This document shows positions 42,455 to 50,943 of a stretch of DNA of 64,000 nt, in pieces. The stretch comes from Spirochaetae bacterium HGW-Spirochaetae-2 (lineage in GTDB: Bacteria > Spirochaetota > Spirochaetia > Sphaerochaetales > Sphaerochaetaceae). Each line of letters begins with the position of its first letter. Position 1 is the first letter of the stretch. Location: positions 109,475-173,474 of the forward strand of contig PGXW01000002.1 in NCBI GenBank assembly GCA_002839355.1, in the 5' to 3' direction. A program made the translations under genes and the position numbers. The notes beneath the pieces were generated by a model that was not told the origin of the DNA, ran no database searches, and worked only from the letters and a program-made list of their open reading frames with translations.

Positions 42455-43387
42455 ATGATCATCCATATTGAAAATGTCATGAAACGGTTCGGAAACAATT
42501 TGGCACTCGATACCTTCAGCCTGGACGTGAAAAAAGGCGAAGTAATTGGATTGCTCGGACCAAACGGAGCCGGAAAAACCACCTGTATACGCGCCATCAT
42601 CGGCCTGATCCCAATAGACGACGGGGAAATCTCGGTGTTCGGCATCCACCAGGATGGGAAGAACAAGGAAATAAAACGGCGCATCGGGTATGTGACACAG
42701 GAACTGACGATCTATGAGGAGATGACCGCGAAGGAGAACCTCGAATTCTTCGGAAGCCTCTATGGCATGACGAAAGAGCAGTTGGCGACAAGAAGCCTCG
42801 AAGTCGCCAAGATCATCGGTCTGGAAGGACGTATGCGTGAAAAGACCAAACACTTCAGCGGAGGCATGAAACGGCGGTTGAATATCGGGTGCTCGCTCAT
42901 GCACGATCCCGAACTGATCATCATGGACGAACCGACTGTTGGCATCGACCCCCAGTCACGCAACTTCATCCTCGAATTCGTCAAGCAGCTGGCCACGAAA
43001 GGAACAACCATCCTCTACACCTCCCACTACATAGAGGAAGTCGAAGCGGTGGCCTCGAACATCTGCATCATGGACCAGGGCCACACGATCGCCAGCGGTA
43101 CGCTACCGGAACTCATCGCACGGATCAAAGGGGATGCCCACATGCTCATAGACGTGCGCATAGCATCGGAAGAAAAGCTGAAGGCATTGCGCGCAATTCC
43201 TGAAATCAAGGAAGTCGCGCTGGAAAACAACCAGTACCACATAATCGTGCCGGGCGGCATCACCATCATAGACAAGATCATCGCTGAAATCGCCGACCAG
43301 ACGATCGTAAACATAAACTCGAAGCAACCGAACCTGGAAGATGTCTTTCTGACCCTTACCGGAAAACAACTCCGCGACGAGGCTTGA
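42455..43387 (+). CDS. ABC-2 type exporter ATPase (LnrL/CcmA-like)
   Basis: The 310-residue ATPase has Walker A GPNGAGKTT, signature HFSGGMKRRL, Walker B LIIMDEPT, and a C-terminal domain of about 80 residues typical of drug-export ATPases. ATG 42455 has GAGGT seven bases upstream. It leads an operon with two ABC-2 permeases, a histidine kinase and a response regulator, the same content as the Bacillus linearmycin-resistance genes lnrLMN with lnrJK. Export of a membrane-active antibiotic or lipid is likely; the substrate is inferred. Confidence 0.88.
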   Translation: MIIHIENVMKRFGNNLALDTFSLDVKKGEVIGLLGPNGAGKTTCIRAIIGLIPIDDGEISVFGIHQDGKNKEIKRRIGYVTQELTIYEEMTAKENLEFFGSLYGMTKEQLATRSLEVAKIIGLEGRMREKTKHFSGGMKRRLNIGCSLMHDPELIIMDEPTVGIDPQSRNFILEFVKQLATKGTTILYTSHYIEEVEAVASNICIMDQGHTIASGTLPELIARIKGDAHMLIDVRIASEEKLKALRAIPEIKEVALENNQYHIIVPGGITIIDKIIAEIADQTIVNINSKQPNLEDVFLTLTGKQLRDEA

Positions 43388-43388
43388 G

Positions 43389-44120
43389 ATGTTCAAATTC
43401 AACCTTATCCGCAGTTCACGCGATATATTCGCCCACCTGATCCTCATAGCCTTTCCTGTGCTGCTCATAGCTTTCTTCAACTTCATCTTCAAGGGAACGG
43501 CCATCGTTTCGGAAATCAACGGAACGCCAATACCCTATCTCACTGTGTTGACCGTGGGATTCGCACTCACCTTCCAAATCTATGGATCCTCGTTGAGTTT
43601 CGAGACCATGGGCTCCGATTTCTTCTCCCCCATGCGTGACCGCCTGCTAGCATCCCCTTGCAATCCACGCAGCCTGATCATCTCGATCCTGACAACATCG
43701 ATGCTGGTCAGTTTCTTGCAGACCATCGTGGTCCTGCTGTTTGCCAAGTTCGTCTTGGGTGCTCTGCTGCCATCGTTGCCGTTTGTCATGGCTGTCATGA
43801 TACTCTCGATCGTATTCCATCAACTGCTCGGTTCTGTGATCATGTTGGCATCGGGATCGGTCAAGACCGCGAATATCATTGTCAGCACCTATGGCTCGAT
43901 AGCACCGATGCTCGCCGGCCTCTATTTCCCCCTACCCGACACACCGGTGATCCTCGCAGTTGAGAAATACCTTACCCCCATGGCCCTGGGCAAGACGGCG
44001 ATCCTTGGCATACTCGAAAACAATACGGGACAAGCGCTCGCAGGCACACTCCCCCTGCTTGCCCTCACCATCGGACTCTTTTTCCTCATGCGACCGATGA
44101 TCGGAAAGGTGACATCATGA
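43389..44120 (+). CDS. ABC-2 type exporter permease, first subunit
   Basis: The 243-residue membrane protein has six hydrophobic segments in ABC-2 arrangement, with a cytoplasmic loop MGSDFFSPMRDRLLASPCNPRSL after the second. It starts one base after the ATPase stop and overlaps the next permease by 4 bases. It should form the heterodimeric channel with that neighbour. Confidence 0.85.
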   Translation: MFKFNLIRSSRDIFAHLILIAFPVLLIAFFNFIFKGTAIVSEINGTPIPYLTVLTVGFALTFQIYGSSLSFETMGSDFFSPMRDRLLASPCNPRSLIISILTTSMLVSFLQTIVVLLFAKFVLGALLPSLPFVMAVMILSIVFHQLLGSVIMLASGSVKTANIIVSTYGSIAPMLAGLYFPLPDTPVILAVEKYLTPMALGKTAILGILENNTGQALAGTLPLLALTIGLFFLMRPMIGKVTS

Positions 44121-44794
44121 ATCTCTACCTATTTGCCATACGCGAGGATATCCGCCAGCCATTGAACATCCTGCTTATCCTGCTGATACCCTTCTCCCTC
44201 CTGTTCATTCCCGCCAACGCGGACGGATTTCCCATGGGAATCAGCCTCTATGGCCTGGTACTGGTCTACTCGACCTTCCTGTTGACCAGACCTGTCGTCG
44301 AGGACCGCATGAAGGGAATCGTCGTACGGATCGCAGCCTCGCCGATAGGAACCTTCCGTTACCTGTCCAACCACCTGCTGGCATACCTGACCCTGATCAC
44401 GGTCCAGATCGTACTGTTTCTGATCGGTAGCTTCGTCATATATGGCGATGCGGTATTCGACAGACTGTCCATATTCGCCCTCTACCTGTCGTTCAGCATC
44501 ATGTGCATCGCATTCTCCTTGGCATGGAACTCCTTGTTCAGGACCTTCAACCTCTCCTTCGGGGTGTTTTCGGGTGTCGCCTCGATCATGTGCCTGGTCA
44601 GCGGCATTTCCATCCCATTGTTCCTCTTGCCCCATACACTGATCGGATATATCATGTTTTTGCCGACATACTGGCTCCCGCATGGTCTGCTTGCCATTTA
44701 TGAAGGTGACAGCACAGGAATGCTTGTCGCGCATGCGGTGTTGCTCGTGTATGCCGTGATATTTCTGTTGGTAGGCAGCAAGAGGAGATTGTAG
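44117..44794 (+). CDS. ABC-2 type exporter permease, second subunit
   Basis: The 225-residue protein has six hydrophobic segments and the loop VVEDRMKGIVVRIAASPIGTF, which matches the corresponding loop of the first permease and of LnrM/N-type proteins. It starts in an ATGA overlap with the first permease. It ends 2 bases before the histidine kinase. Confidence 0.85.
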   Translation: MNLYLFAIREDIRQPLNILLILLIPFSLLFIPANADGFPMGISLYGLVLVYSTFLLTRPVVEDRMKGIVVRIAASPIGTFRYLSNHLLAYLTLITVQIVLFLIGSFVIYGDAVFDRLSIFALYLSFSIMCIAFSLAWNSLFRTFNLSFGVFSGVASIMCLVSGISIPLFLLPHTLIGYIMFLPTYWLPHGLLAIYEGDSTGMLVAHAVLLVYAVIFLLVGSKRRL

Positions 44795-44796
44795 GA

Positions 44797-45882
44797 GTGT
44801 CCAAACCGAGACCCGATATCCGTCCCCGTCACGTCTATTGGGTCTTGCTCGGTGTACTGTTGGCGTCGGTCGCATCCCAGGTGATGCCTCGAACCGGGCC
44901 TTTCGCCATTCTGTTGTACCTGTTCACCATCTTCAGCCTGATACTGCGCTGGCGCTTTCCGCTCTCTCCGACCACGATGCTTGTGGATATGGCTGTGGTG
45001 ATCGTAGTCTCGCTGTTCGCGCCTTCGAATGTGGTATTCCTGCCGATCTTCGTCTTCTACTTCTGCGTCCACAACAAACCGGTGTTCACCATTGTGGCCC
45101 TGGTGATGCTGGGACGCTACGGATCGAACTTCATCTGGCATCTCACCGCACTCGCTATCGTTTCGGGCTATCTACTGTTCCTGTGGGAGAGGCAACGGTC
45201 CAGGTTGGAAAACGAGGTCGATTCGCTACGCCAACATCTGCATGAGATGGCTCAGACGGAGGAACACCTGCTTACCGACCAGTATGCGACCGAACAGGTT
45301 TCGCGGCTCGTCGAACGGCAGCGGATCGCCGAAATCCTACACGACAACCTCGGCTTCGAATTGACGGCCGCCCTATTGAGCGTCAAAGCTGCCGGAACAC
45401 TCATGACCCGACACCAGTTCGACAAGGCTCTGGTATCGCAACAAAAGGCAGAGGCACGCCTGACAAACGCCATGACGCAACTGAAGACCGCGGTTCGTCA
45501 GATAGAACCACAGGAGGCAACCGACCTGGACAGGATCACGAACCTGGCCGAGTCCTTCGTCTACCCCGTGCAGTTCTCCTGCAACGGGGATATAGCCCTG
45601 CTGCCGGCCTATGTCCGCCAGCTACTGTTCGTTTCGTTGCAGGAGGCGTTGACGAACATCAGCAAGCATGCCAAACCGAACACCATCACCCTGTCGCTTG
45701 AAACCACCCAGGCGATCGTCCGGGCCGTGATAGAAAACGATGGCCTGATTACCGGAGAACCGACGGTTTTCGGCAACGGATTGCGCTACATGCGCCGTCG
45801 AATCGAAGCAGTCAATGGAAGTTTGAGTATCCAGAAAGGTGAGACCTTTCGTCTGATCATGATCCTGCCGTTGAAGGAATAG
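44797..45882 (+). CDS. NarL-type sensor histidine kinase
   Basis: The 361-residue kinase has an N-terminal membrane domain of about five short helices (12-130) with almost no extracellular part, a coiled coil (about 130-175), the HisKA_3 dimerisation domain with His182 in EILHDNLGFE, and a C-terminal ATPase domain (NISKHAK as N-box, NGLRYMRRRIEA). Such intramembrane-sensing kinases respond to membrane stress or to the state of their ABC transporter. GTG start, two bases after the permease stop. Confidence 0.88.
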   Translation: MSKPRPDIRPRHVYWVLLGVLLASVASQVMPRTGPFAILLYLFTIFSLILRWRFPLSPTTMLVDMAVVIVVSLFAPSNVVFLPIFVFYFCVHNKPVFTIVALVMLGRYGSNFIWHLTALAIVSGYLLFLWERQRSRLENEVDSLRQHLHEMAQTEEHLLTDQYATEQVSRLVERQRIAEILHDNLGFELTAALLSVKAAGTLMTRHQFDKALVSQQKAEARLTNAMTQLKTAVRQIEPQEATDLDRITNLAESFVYPVQFSCNGDIALLPAYVRQLLFVSLQEALTNISKHAKPNTITLSLETTQAIVRAVIENDGLITGEPTVFGNGLRYMRRRIEAVNGSLSIQKGETFRLIMILPLKE

Positions 45883-45891
45883 GGACCGCAT

Positions 45892-46500
45892 ATGCAGATA
45901 CTATTGGTAGACGACGACTCGCTGGTAATCGAAAGCCTTGAGATCCTCCTTTCCACAGAAAGCGACTTGTGCATAACCGGAAAGGCGAATTCGGGGGGTG
46001 ATGCGGTGCAGTTCGTGCGGGAGCACCCGGTGGATCTGGTACTCATGGATATCCAGATGCCCGGGATGGATGGCATTGCGGCGGCCAAGATCATCCACGA
46101 TGAATTCCCGCAGGTGAAGATCATCATGTTGACCACCTTCGGCGATTACCAAAGCATCCACCGGTCACTGCAAGTGGGAGCCTCCGGGTTTGTCCTGAAG
46201 TCGGACGATGTGCAGAAGCAGATCATGACGATCAGGGCTGTCGATGCGGGCCTGCCGGTGATCAGCGAACACGCATTGCACAACTATGCCCAACCAGTAC
46301 AGGAGACCGTGTTGTCCCCACGCGAGAACGAGATCCTCTTTGCCATCGCAAACGGCCTGTCCAACAAGGAGATCGCCGCCCAGCTGTTCATTACCGAAGG
46401 GACGGTCCGAAACACCATCACGATCATCCTGGAAAAGCTGCAACTCAGGGACCGTACGCAACTGGCCATCTACTATTGGCAACAAAAAGCTTTGCGCTGA
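45892..46500 (+). CDS. NarL/LuxR-type response regulator
   Basis: The 202-residue protein has a receiver domain with Asp7-Asp9, phosphoacceptor Asp53 (LVLMDIQMPGMDG) and Lys103, and a LuxR-type helix-turn-helix (about 137-195; LSPRENEILFAIANGLSNKEIAAQLF). It follows the kinase by 9 bases and should activate the exporter operon when phosphorylated. Confidence 0.93.
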   Translation: MQILLVDDDSLVIESLEILLSTESDLCITGKANSGGDAVQFVREHPVDLVLMDIQMPGMDGIAAAKIIHDEFPQVKIIMLTTFGDYQSIHRSLQVGASGFVLKSDDVQKQIMTIRAVDAGLPVISEHALHNYAQPVQETVLSPRENEILFAIANGLSNKEIAAQLFITEGTVRNTITIILEKLQLRDRTQLAIYYWQQKALR

Positions 46501-46615
46501 TATACGAGTATATTTTTCACAACCTTTTGCGCGGTTCTGGAATTTTTTTTCAGATAAAACCTTGCGATATGGCAAATACCCCCGTAGTATGGAAAAAAAC
46601 TATGGGGTTATCCAC

Positions 46616-47368
46616 ATGAAACACTTGAAGTATGGAAAACTGGTGTTCTCAGTATTGCTGGGCATAAGTCTTGTCCTGTTGACGGGGTGCTATTCGCTGC
46701 TGGCCGATTGGGAGATGCAGGGTGCCACTTCAACACCGATATCGACCGAAACGCCCCCCGCTCCTCCAGTGGTCGAGGAACCGGAAGTCGATGTGCCTGT
46801 GCAGCGTGTATTCAAGATAGGTGAGAAGGGACCGGCAAGCGGCCTGGTATTCTACGACAAGGGCGATTACAGCGACGGGTGGAGGTATCTGGAAGCGGCA
46901 CCGGAGCGTTGGGCAGGGTCTCCCTACGACCCCAAAGCCCAATGGGGCGCATATCCCTTCTCCATGAATGGAGCACAACTCGGTACCGTCTATGGAACAG
47001 GTCTGGAGAATTCGGAGCATATCGCAATCTACAATAGGCACATCCAAGCGAACCGGGAAGCATACGAACAATTGCCCGAGGAAGAGCAAGTATTCTCTCC
47101 ATTCCATGACGGGTCGGTTGCGGCTGCGGTCTGTCTGGAAGCGGTGATCAATGGCTTCGACGACTGGTATCTGCCAGCCCAAGACGAACTGGCCCTCATG
47201 CGCAACAACCTCTACAAGAACGATCTGGGTTCGTTCCAGGCCGATCTGTACTGGAGTTCCAGCATGGATAACGACAGGAGCGGTACCATGGTGAACTTCT
47301 GGATCGGGGCTATCGGGGGATCTTATTCGTATAATTCATACTATATCCGGCCAGTCAGAAAGTTCTAG
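46616..47368 (+). CDS. lipoprotein with a DUF1566-like domain
   Basis: The 250-residue protein has a type II signal peptide with lipobox LLTGC (Cys25), a Pro/Glu/Val-rich spacer (about 40-63) and a domain (about 65-250) with KIGEKGPASGLVFYDKGDYSDGWRYLE, WYLPAQDELALM and YWSSS. These are the hallmarks of the DUF1566/Lcl C-terminal domain seen in many spirochaete surface proteins. The ATG at 46616 has only a GGGG upstream; ATG 46589 is an alternative. Ligand unknown; cell-surface adhesion or signalling is a guess. Confidence 0.78.
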   Translation: MKHLKYGKLVFSVLLGISLVLLTGCYSLLADWEMQGATSTPISTETPPAPPVVEEPEVDVPVQRVFKIGEKGPASGLVFYDKGDYSDGWRYLEAAPERWAGSPYDPKAQWGAYPFSMNGAQLGTVYGTGLENSEHIAIYNRHIQANREAYEQLPEEEQVFSPFHDGSVAAAVCLEAVINGFDDWYLPAQDELALMRNNLYKNDLGSFQADLYWSSSMDNDRSGTMVNFWIGAIGGSYSYNSYYIRPVRKF

Positions 47369-47482
47369 AACGACAATCAAATCACTTCCTGCCAGCTCCA
47401 GGTGCTGGCGGGATGCAATGGTCCTCTAGATATTGACAAGACAATTCCCAGGTGATTTCATTTTCGTACATGGAGATGAGGT

Positions 47483-48106
47483 ATGAAATATAATCTTGAC
47501 CTGGCCAGTCTATCTATCCACCAGTACAAGGAAATCCTCAAGAAGCAAAACCTGTTGCCAAGTAGGAGAATCCTTTTGCAACATCTCGATGAGAATTTCC
47601 AATTGCTCGAGAATATGAATATTTCAACTATTTCCCAACTTGGGAAATCGCTTTCATCTCCCCAGAAGATTTCATTATTCGCAGCAACCAGTGGGATACC
47701 GGAAGGATATCTGGTCATCTTGAGACGAGAAATACACAGTCTCGTGCAAAAACCTGTGCCGTTGTCAAGTTTCCCTGGTATCGCTTCTTCCGTGCTGGAA
47801 AAGCTACATGATGAGGGGATAGATAATTCAAAGGACTATTTTGAAAGCAATAGGGTTGAGAAAGATGAGCTGTCAGGTTTATCCGACCTGGTGAGAATCA
47901 ACGGTGTAGGCCCGGTTGCCGCAAAAGCTTTTTATGAAGCTGGATTCAAATCAGTGTCCGATGTCGCACATGCCGAGGCGGCTAACTTGCTTGGAAGAGT
48001 ATCGGATGTGAATGAAGCCAGACACTATTATAAAGCCAACCTGGGAATCAAAGACATGCAGTTTTGTATCGACTTTGCCCGCTTGCTGCTGGATCTGTGC
48101 AGCTAA
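47483..48106 (+). CDS. DUF4332 (helix-hairpin-helix) protein
   Basis: The 207-residue soluble protein has a first half of unknown type and a C-terminal helix-hairpin-helix region (about 128-190; LVRINGVGPVAAKAFYEAGFKSVSDVAHA) of the DUF4332 family, which resembles the DNA-binding tandem HhH of polymerases and topoisomerases. GGAG and GAGG lie just before the ATG. The gene is visibly richer in A and T than its neighbours. Function unknown; nucleic acid binding is likely. Confidence 0.78.
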   Translation: MKYNLDLASLSIHQYKEILKKQNLLPSRRILLQHLDENFQLLENMNISTISQLGKSLSSPQKISLFAATSGIPEGYLVILRREIHSLVQKPVPLSSFPGIASSVLEKLHDEGIDNSKDYFESNRVEKDELSGLSDLVRINGVGPVAAKAFYEAGFKSVSDVAHAEAANLLGRVSDVNEARHYYKANLGIKDMQFCIDFARLLLDLCS

Positions 48107-48209
48107 ATGCAGTGGTTGCACCGTAATTATTGGTTGCAGCGACTGATCCATACCCACTCCTCCACTGCATCATCGAACAGAATTCCACGAAAAATAGGTA
48201 GGAAACATA

Positions 48210-48243
48210 TTGACATATTCGACTACTATATATATAAAGTAGT
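48210..48243 (+). promoter_or_regulatory. promoter and operator of the padR-CPBP pair
   Basis: TTGACA (48210-48215), 17 bases, TATAAA (48233-48238). An inverted repeat ACTACT (48222-48227) / AGTAGT (48238-48243) with a 10-base AT spacer spans the -10 box, a good position for PadR autorepression. Confidence 0.62.
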
Positions 48244-48258
48244 TGAGGTATGTAGTAT

Positions 48259-48840
48259 ATGAAAGAAACCACACTCTCGAATATTGCCACCACATTGCTC
48301 GCCCTGGTCAGCGAAAAACCCATGGGCGCCTACGATATGGTCGGGATCCTTGAAAAGACTAACTTTGAACGGTGGCTCGCCGTCTCACCCTCTTCCATCT
48401 ACACCATGGTCAAGACACTGGAAAAACGCAACTTGATACGGGGAGAGCAGGTCAAGCAGGGTAACATGCCTGAAAAGACCATTTTCTCAATAACCGCCGC
48501 CGGCACTGCAGCGTTGGAAGACAATCTGCGCAGATGCCTGGAGTCCGAGGATGCCAACAATGCGGCGTTCGATGTGGGCATGCTGTTTGTCTGCCACCTG
48601 CAGAAGAAGACGGTCTTGCCCCTGTTGGATGAGAGGATTGCACGCCTGAAGCGGGATATCCAACGCAACGAGACACAGATGCATGCAGTCAAGCAGAATC
48701 CGGGCATCCCATTCATAGGATCCATGCTCGTGCGGCACAACCGGTTGCTGAAGGAAGCCGAGCTGCAATTGACGTACGAATTGATCGCCGAAATCGAACA
48801 GACAGACAGCTGGCAGTACTTCCTCGCCGGGAACGAATGA
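48259..48840 (+). CDS. PadR family transcriptional regulator
   Basis: The 193-residue protein has an N-terminal winged helix (about 8-85; MGAYDMVGILEKTNF, SPSSIYTMVKTLEKRNLI) and a C-terminal helical dimerisation domain (Vir_act_alpha_C type, about 95-180). PadR proteins are usually repressors that react to phenolics, drugs or membrane-active compounds. It is cotranscribed with the CPBP protein gene 53 bases downstream and has an inverted repeat over its own promoter. Confidence 0.9.
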   Translation: MKETTLSNIATTLLALVSEKPMGAYDMVGILEKTNFERWLAVSPSSIYTMVKTLEKRNLIRGEQVKQGNMPEKTIFSITAAGTAALEDNLRRCLESEDANNAAFDVGMLFVCHLQKKTVLPLLDERIARLKRDIQRNETQMHAVKQNPGIPFIGSMLVRHNRLLKEAELQLTYELIAEIEQTDSWQYFLAGNE

Positions 48841-48893
48841 AACCAACACTCTTGACTGGGTGAGTAGAACTATTTTTAAGGAAGGACACTTGT

Positions 48894-49667
48894 ATGAAAT
48901 CCAACCCAACCAACGGATATCGGTTACGCTTCGACGCGTTGTTCCGATTCAAACCAAACAAATCCCTGATTACCGTAGCTATTTCCTATCTGGCGGTAAT
49001 CGGATTCCTATCGATGGCAACCTATGTCGCCACACCTGCCCACGGCATGTACTATTTCCTTTTGTATGCTGTCGCGTGTGCCGGTATAGCGGGAATCGCG
49101 ACGCCATTCTTGTGGACGCTGTTCGTCGAGCGCACATCGTTGTCAGCTCTGGGTATCACAAGGAAACGCATATGGTGGAGCCTGTTGCTGCAGGTCATAT
49201 TCGTACTCTTCATCCAGGGGGAGCTGGTGCGTACCCTCCAAGGAAAATCGTGGGAACGGATTGTGCCGCTGGTAGCACTTTCGTTGGCCATCGGGTTCTT
49301 CGAAGCGGTATTTTGGAGAGGATGGCTATTCCAGAGGCTCGAGTCGGCGTTCGGTATCGTCCCAGGGATGCTCTTCGGCTCCGCTTTGTACGCCATGTTC
49401 CATATCGGCTATGGCATGACCGGTTCGGAAATGGTATTCCTGTTCTTTATCGGACTCATGTTCTGCGCAGCTTTCATGCTAACACGCAACATATTCATCC
49501 TTTGGCCGGTTTTCCAACCGATGGGACAGTTGATCACGGTAGCCAAGGAAGGATTGGAGTTGCCACTGATCGCGACGCTTGGGTTCGTCGAAATCCTGAT
49601 CCTCTTTTTGGTCTTCGCTCTGATTCTCTCACGAAAGCACAGGAAGATGGTGAAAACAACGGCATAA
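48894..49667 (+). CDS. CPBP family intramembrane protein (Abi/CAAX protease-like)
   Basis: The 257-residue membrane protein has seven to eight hydrophobic segments. The CPBP motifs are partly present: motif 1 reads FFEAVFWRGWLFQRLE, where the usual EExxxR is EAxxxR, and motif 2 reads YAMFHIGYG with the conserved histidine. Loss of the second glutamate may weaken protease activity. Members process prenylated or other membrane peptides or give bacteriocin self-immunity. Control by the upstream PadR gene is inferred from the operon. Confidence 0.82.
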   Translation: MKSNPTNGYRLRFDALFRFKPNKSLITVAISYLAVIGFLSMATYVATPAHGMYYFLLYAVACAGIAGIATPFLWTLFVERTSLSALGITRKRIWWSLLLQVIFVLFIQGELVRTLQGKSWERIVPLVALSLAIGFFEAVFWRGWLFQRLESAFGIVPGMLFGSALYAMFHIGYGMTGSEMVFLFFIGLMFCAAFMLTRNIFILWPVFQPMGQLITVAKEGLELPLIATLGFVEILILFLVFALILSRKHRKMVKTTA

Positions 49668-49673
49668 CATCAG

Positions 49674-49706
49674 TCGGCCTCACAAGATACTACCTTGCGA
49701 GGCCGA
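49674..49706. terminator. bidirectional stem-loop between convergent genes
   Basis: TCGGCCTC (49674-49681) pairs with GAGGCCGA (49699-49706), and inside it CAAG pairs with CTTG. It lies between the CPBP gene and the lipoprotein genes. No strong T-tract on either side. Confidence 0.55.
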
Positions 49707-49717
49707 TCCTACAAATG

Positions 49718-50158
49718 TTATGTTATATCCACCTCGGTGGCATTGCTTCCCTCGAGCTCAATATTCCCATCATAATAACTGTCCGTTTCTGTAGTCACAA
49801 GCGTTTCCGTATAGGTGGCAGTGATCGTTTCATTCCGGCCATCCACCTTGTAGTCGTACGTGAAACGAATGGAGCCATATCCTTCCGATTCCGTATCGAT
49901 ACGCAAGCTAATTGCATCCGCATATGGTGGCAAATAGAAGGATTTTTCAGCTCCTGGAGGTATAATTACCGGTGGCGAAGTCACTCGCATATCCCTTTCC
50001 TCGATGTATGCCGAAAGACCGATACTGGTAATACCGGAATCGCTATCATTAACGATCACCAGCTCCTTACTCTTGGGGTTGTAGTACCCTTCGGCACATC
50101 CGACCAACAGGAAAACCAGAACACACACTACTGAAATCAAAATTGCAGCCTTTTTCAT
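49718..50158 (-). CDS. second lipoprotein of the tandem, internal start
   Basis: The 146-residue lipoprotein (MKKAAILISVVCVLVFLLVGC as precursor end, mature AEGYYNPKS) has its own ribosome site, AAGGGG five bases before the ATG, although this ATG lies inside the longer fused frame. The mature part is mostly predicted beta-strand. Independent translation from here is more likely than function as the tail of the fusion, because an internal signal peptide would be out of place. Confidence 0.6.
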   Translation of the reverse strand: MKKAAILISVVCVLVFLLVGCAEGYYNPKSKELVIVNDSDSGITSIGLSAYIEERDMRVTSPPVIIPPGAEKSFYLPPYADAISLRIDTESEGYGSIRFTYDYKVDGRNETITATYTETLVTTETDSYYDGNIELEGSNATEVDIT

Positions 50159-50794
50159 GAAATCCCCTTTTTTATAGACCTTTTTATTTGAAATATTTGA
50201 TATACCTCTTGCCTTACATGCATCCAAAATGTGCTCAGTTCCCAGTGCAAAACACAAGAACCCGTTCGATTTTCGCAGTCTTCCAAATTCTTCGCTGGTT
50301 GGTAGATACCTTGTCGGCCTCCCAGAAAGTTGTCTTGAGAGACCGGTATCAGAGGATTTATTCATCAAAAAGAGGTTCGTAGCCGTTGCCACCGCTTCAT
50401 TTGACGCATCATAGTAATATCGTGCCTCAACAGAGACTCCATCGTCCAGAATGAAATTTTCCCGAAATATAGTTGTAGACTCAGAACCTTCTTCACTTCC
50501 TTCAGTTGCAGATGAATTGATCATAATATACGTTTTATCAGGAAACGGAGGCAGGTAGAAGGACATTTTCGCCCCTGGCAGTATTGTTTCTCCATCAGCC
50601 AATGAATTGGGGGGCATCGCAGCCCTCTCTGTAGATACGTACGTCTGTATTGAGACATAGCTGAGCTCTTGATCTGTCGTATCATTGAACACTACCAGTT
50701 CCCGACTCTCGGGATTCGAGTATCTATCGGCGCATCCGACCAATAGGAATCCAAGGGCACACAAAACTACAACGAGGAAAATGTTTCTCTTCAT
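49718..50794 (-). CDS. two tandem lipoproteins fused in one reading frame
   Basis: One uninterrupted frame of 358 residues contains two related lipoprotein precursors. The first begins at 50794 (lipobox LLVGC, Cys21, then ADRYSNPESRELVV). The second begins in frame at 50158 (LLVGC, then AEGYYNPKSKELVI). Both carry SFYLPP at matching places. The linker (about residues 143-212) looks like translated intergenic DNA. Removing one T from a TTTTT run (50371-50367) would end the first protein after 142 residues, near the 146 of the second. AAGGA lies eight bases before the first ATG. I do not recognise the family. The stretch is AT-rich. Confidence 0.7.
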   Translation of the reverse strand: MKRNIFLVVVLCALGFLLVGCADRYSNPESRELVVFNDTTDQELSYVSIQTYVSTERAAMPPNSLADGETILPGAKMSFYLPPFPDKTYIMINSSATEGSEEGSESTTIFRENFILDDGVSVEARYYYDASNEAVATATNLFLMNKSSDTGLSRQLSGRPTRYLPTSEEFGRLRKSNGFLCFALGTEHILDACKARGISNISNKKVYKKGDFMKKAAILISVVCVLVFLLVGCAEGYYNPKSKELVIVNDSDSGITSIGLSAYIEERDMRVTSPPVIIPPGAEKSFYLPPYADAISLRIDTESEGYGSIRFTYDYKVDGRNETITATYTETLVTTETDSYYDGNIELEGSNATEVDIT

Positions 50795-50943
50795 TAGACT
50801 ATCCTTTTTGTTGGTATATGCCTAATATTCTACATGGTTTTAAATTACCAGTCAAATAAAATTGGCAAATATTTACTAAAATGAGTACAAAAAAGATATG
50901 GTTTCAGATTTCTGTCCACTACGGCTGTACTGTCAATAATTAC

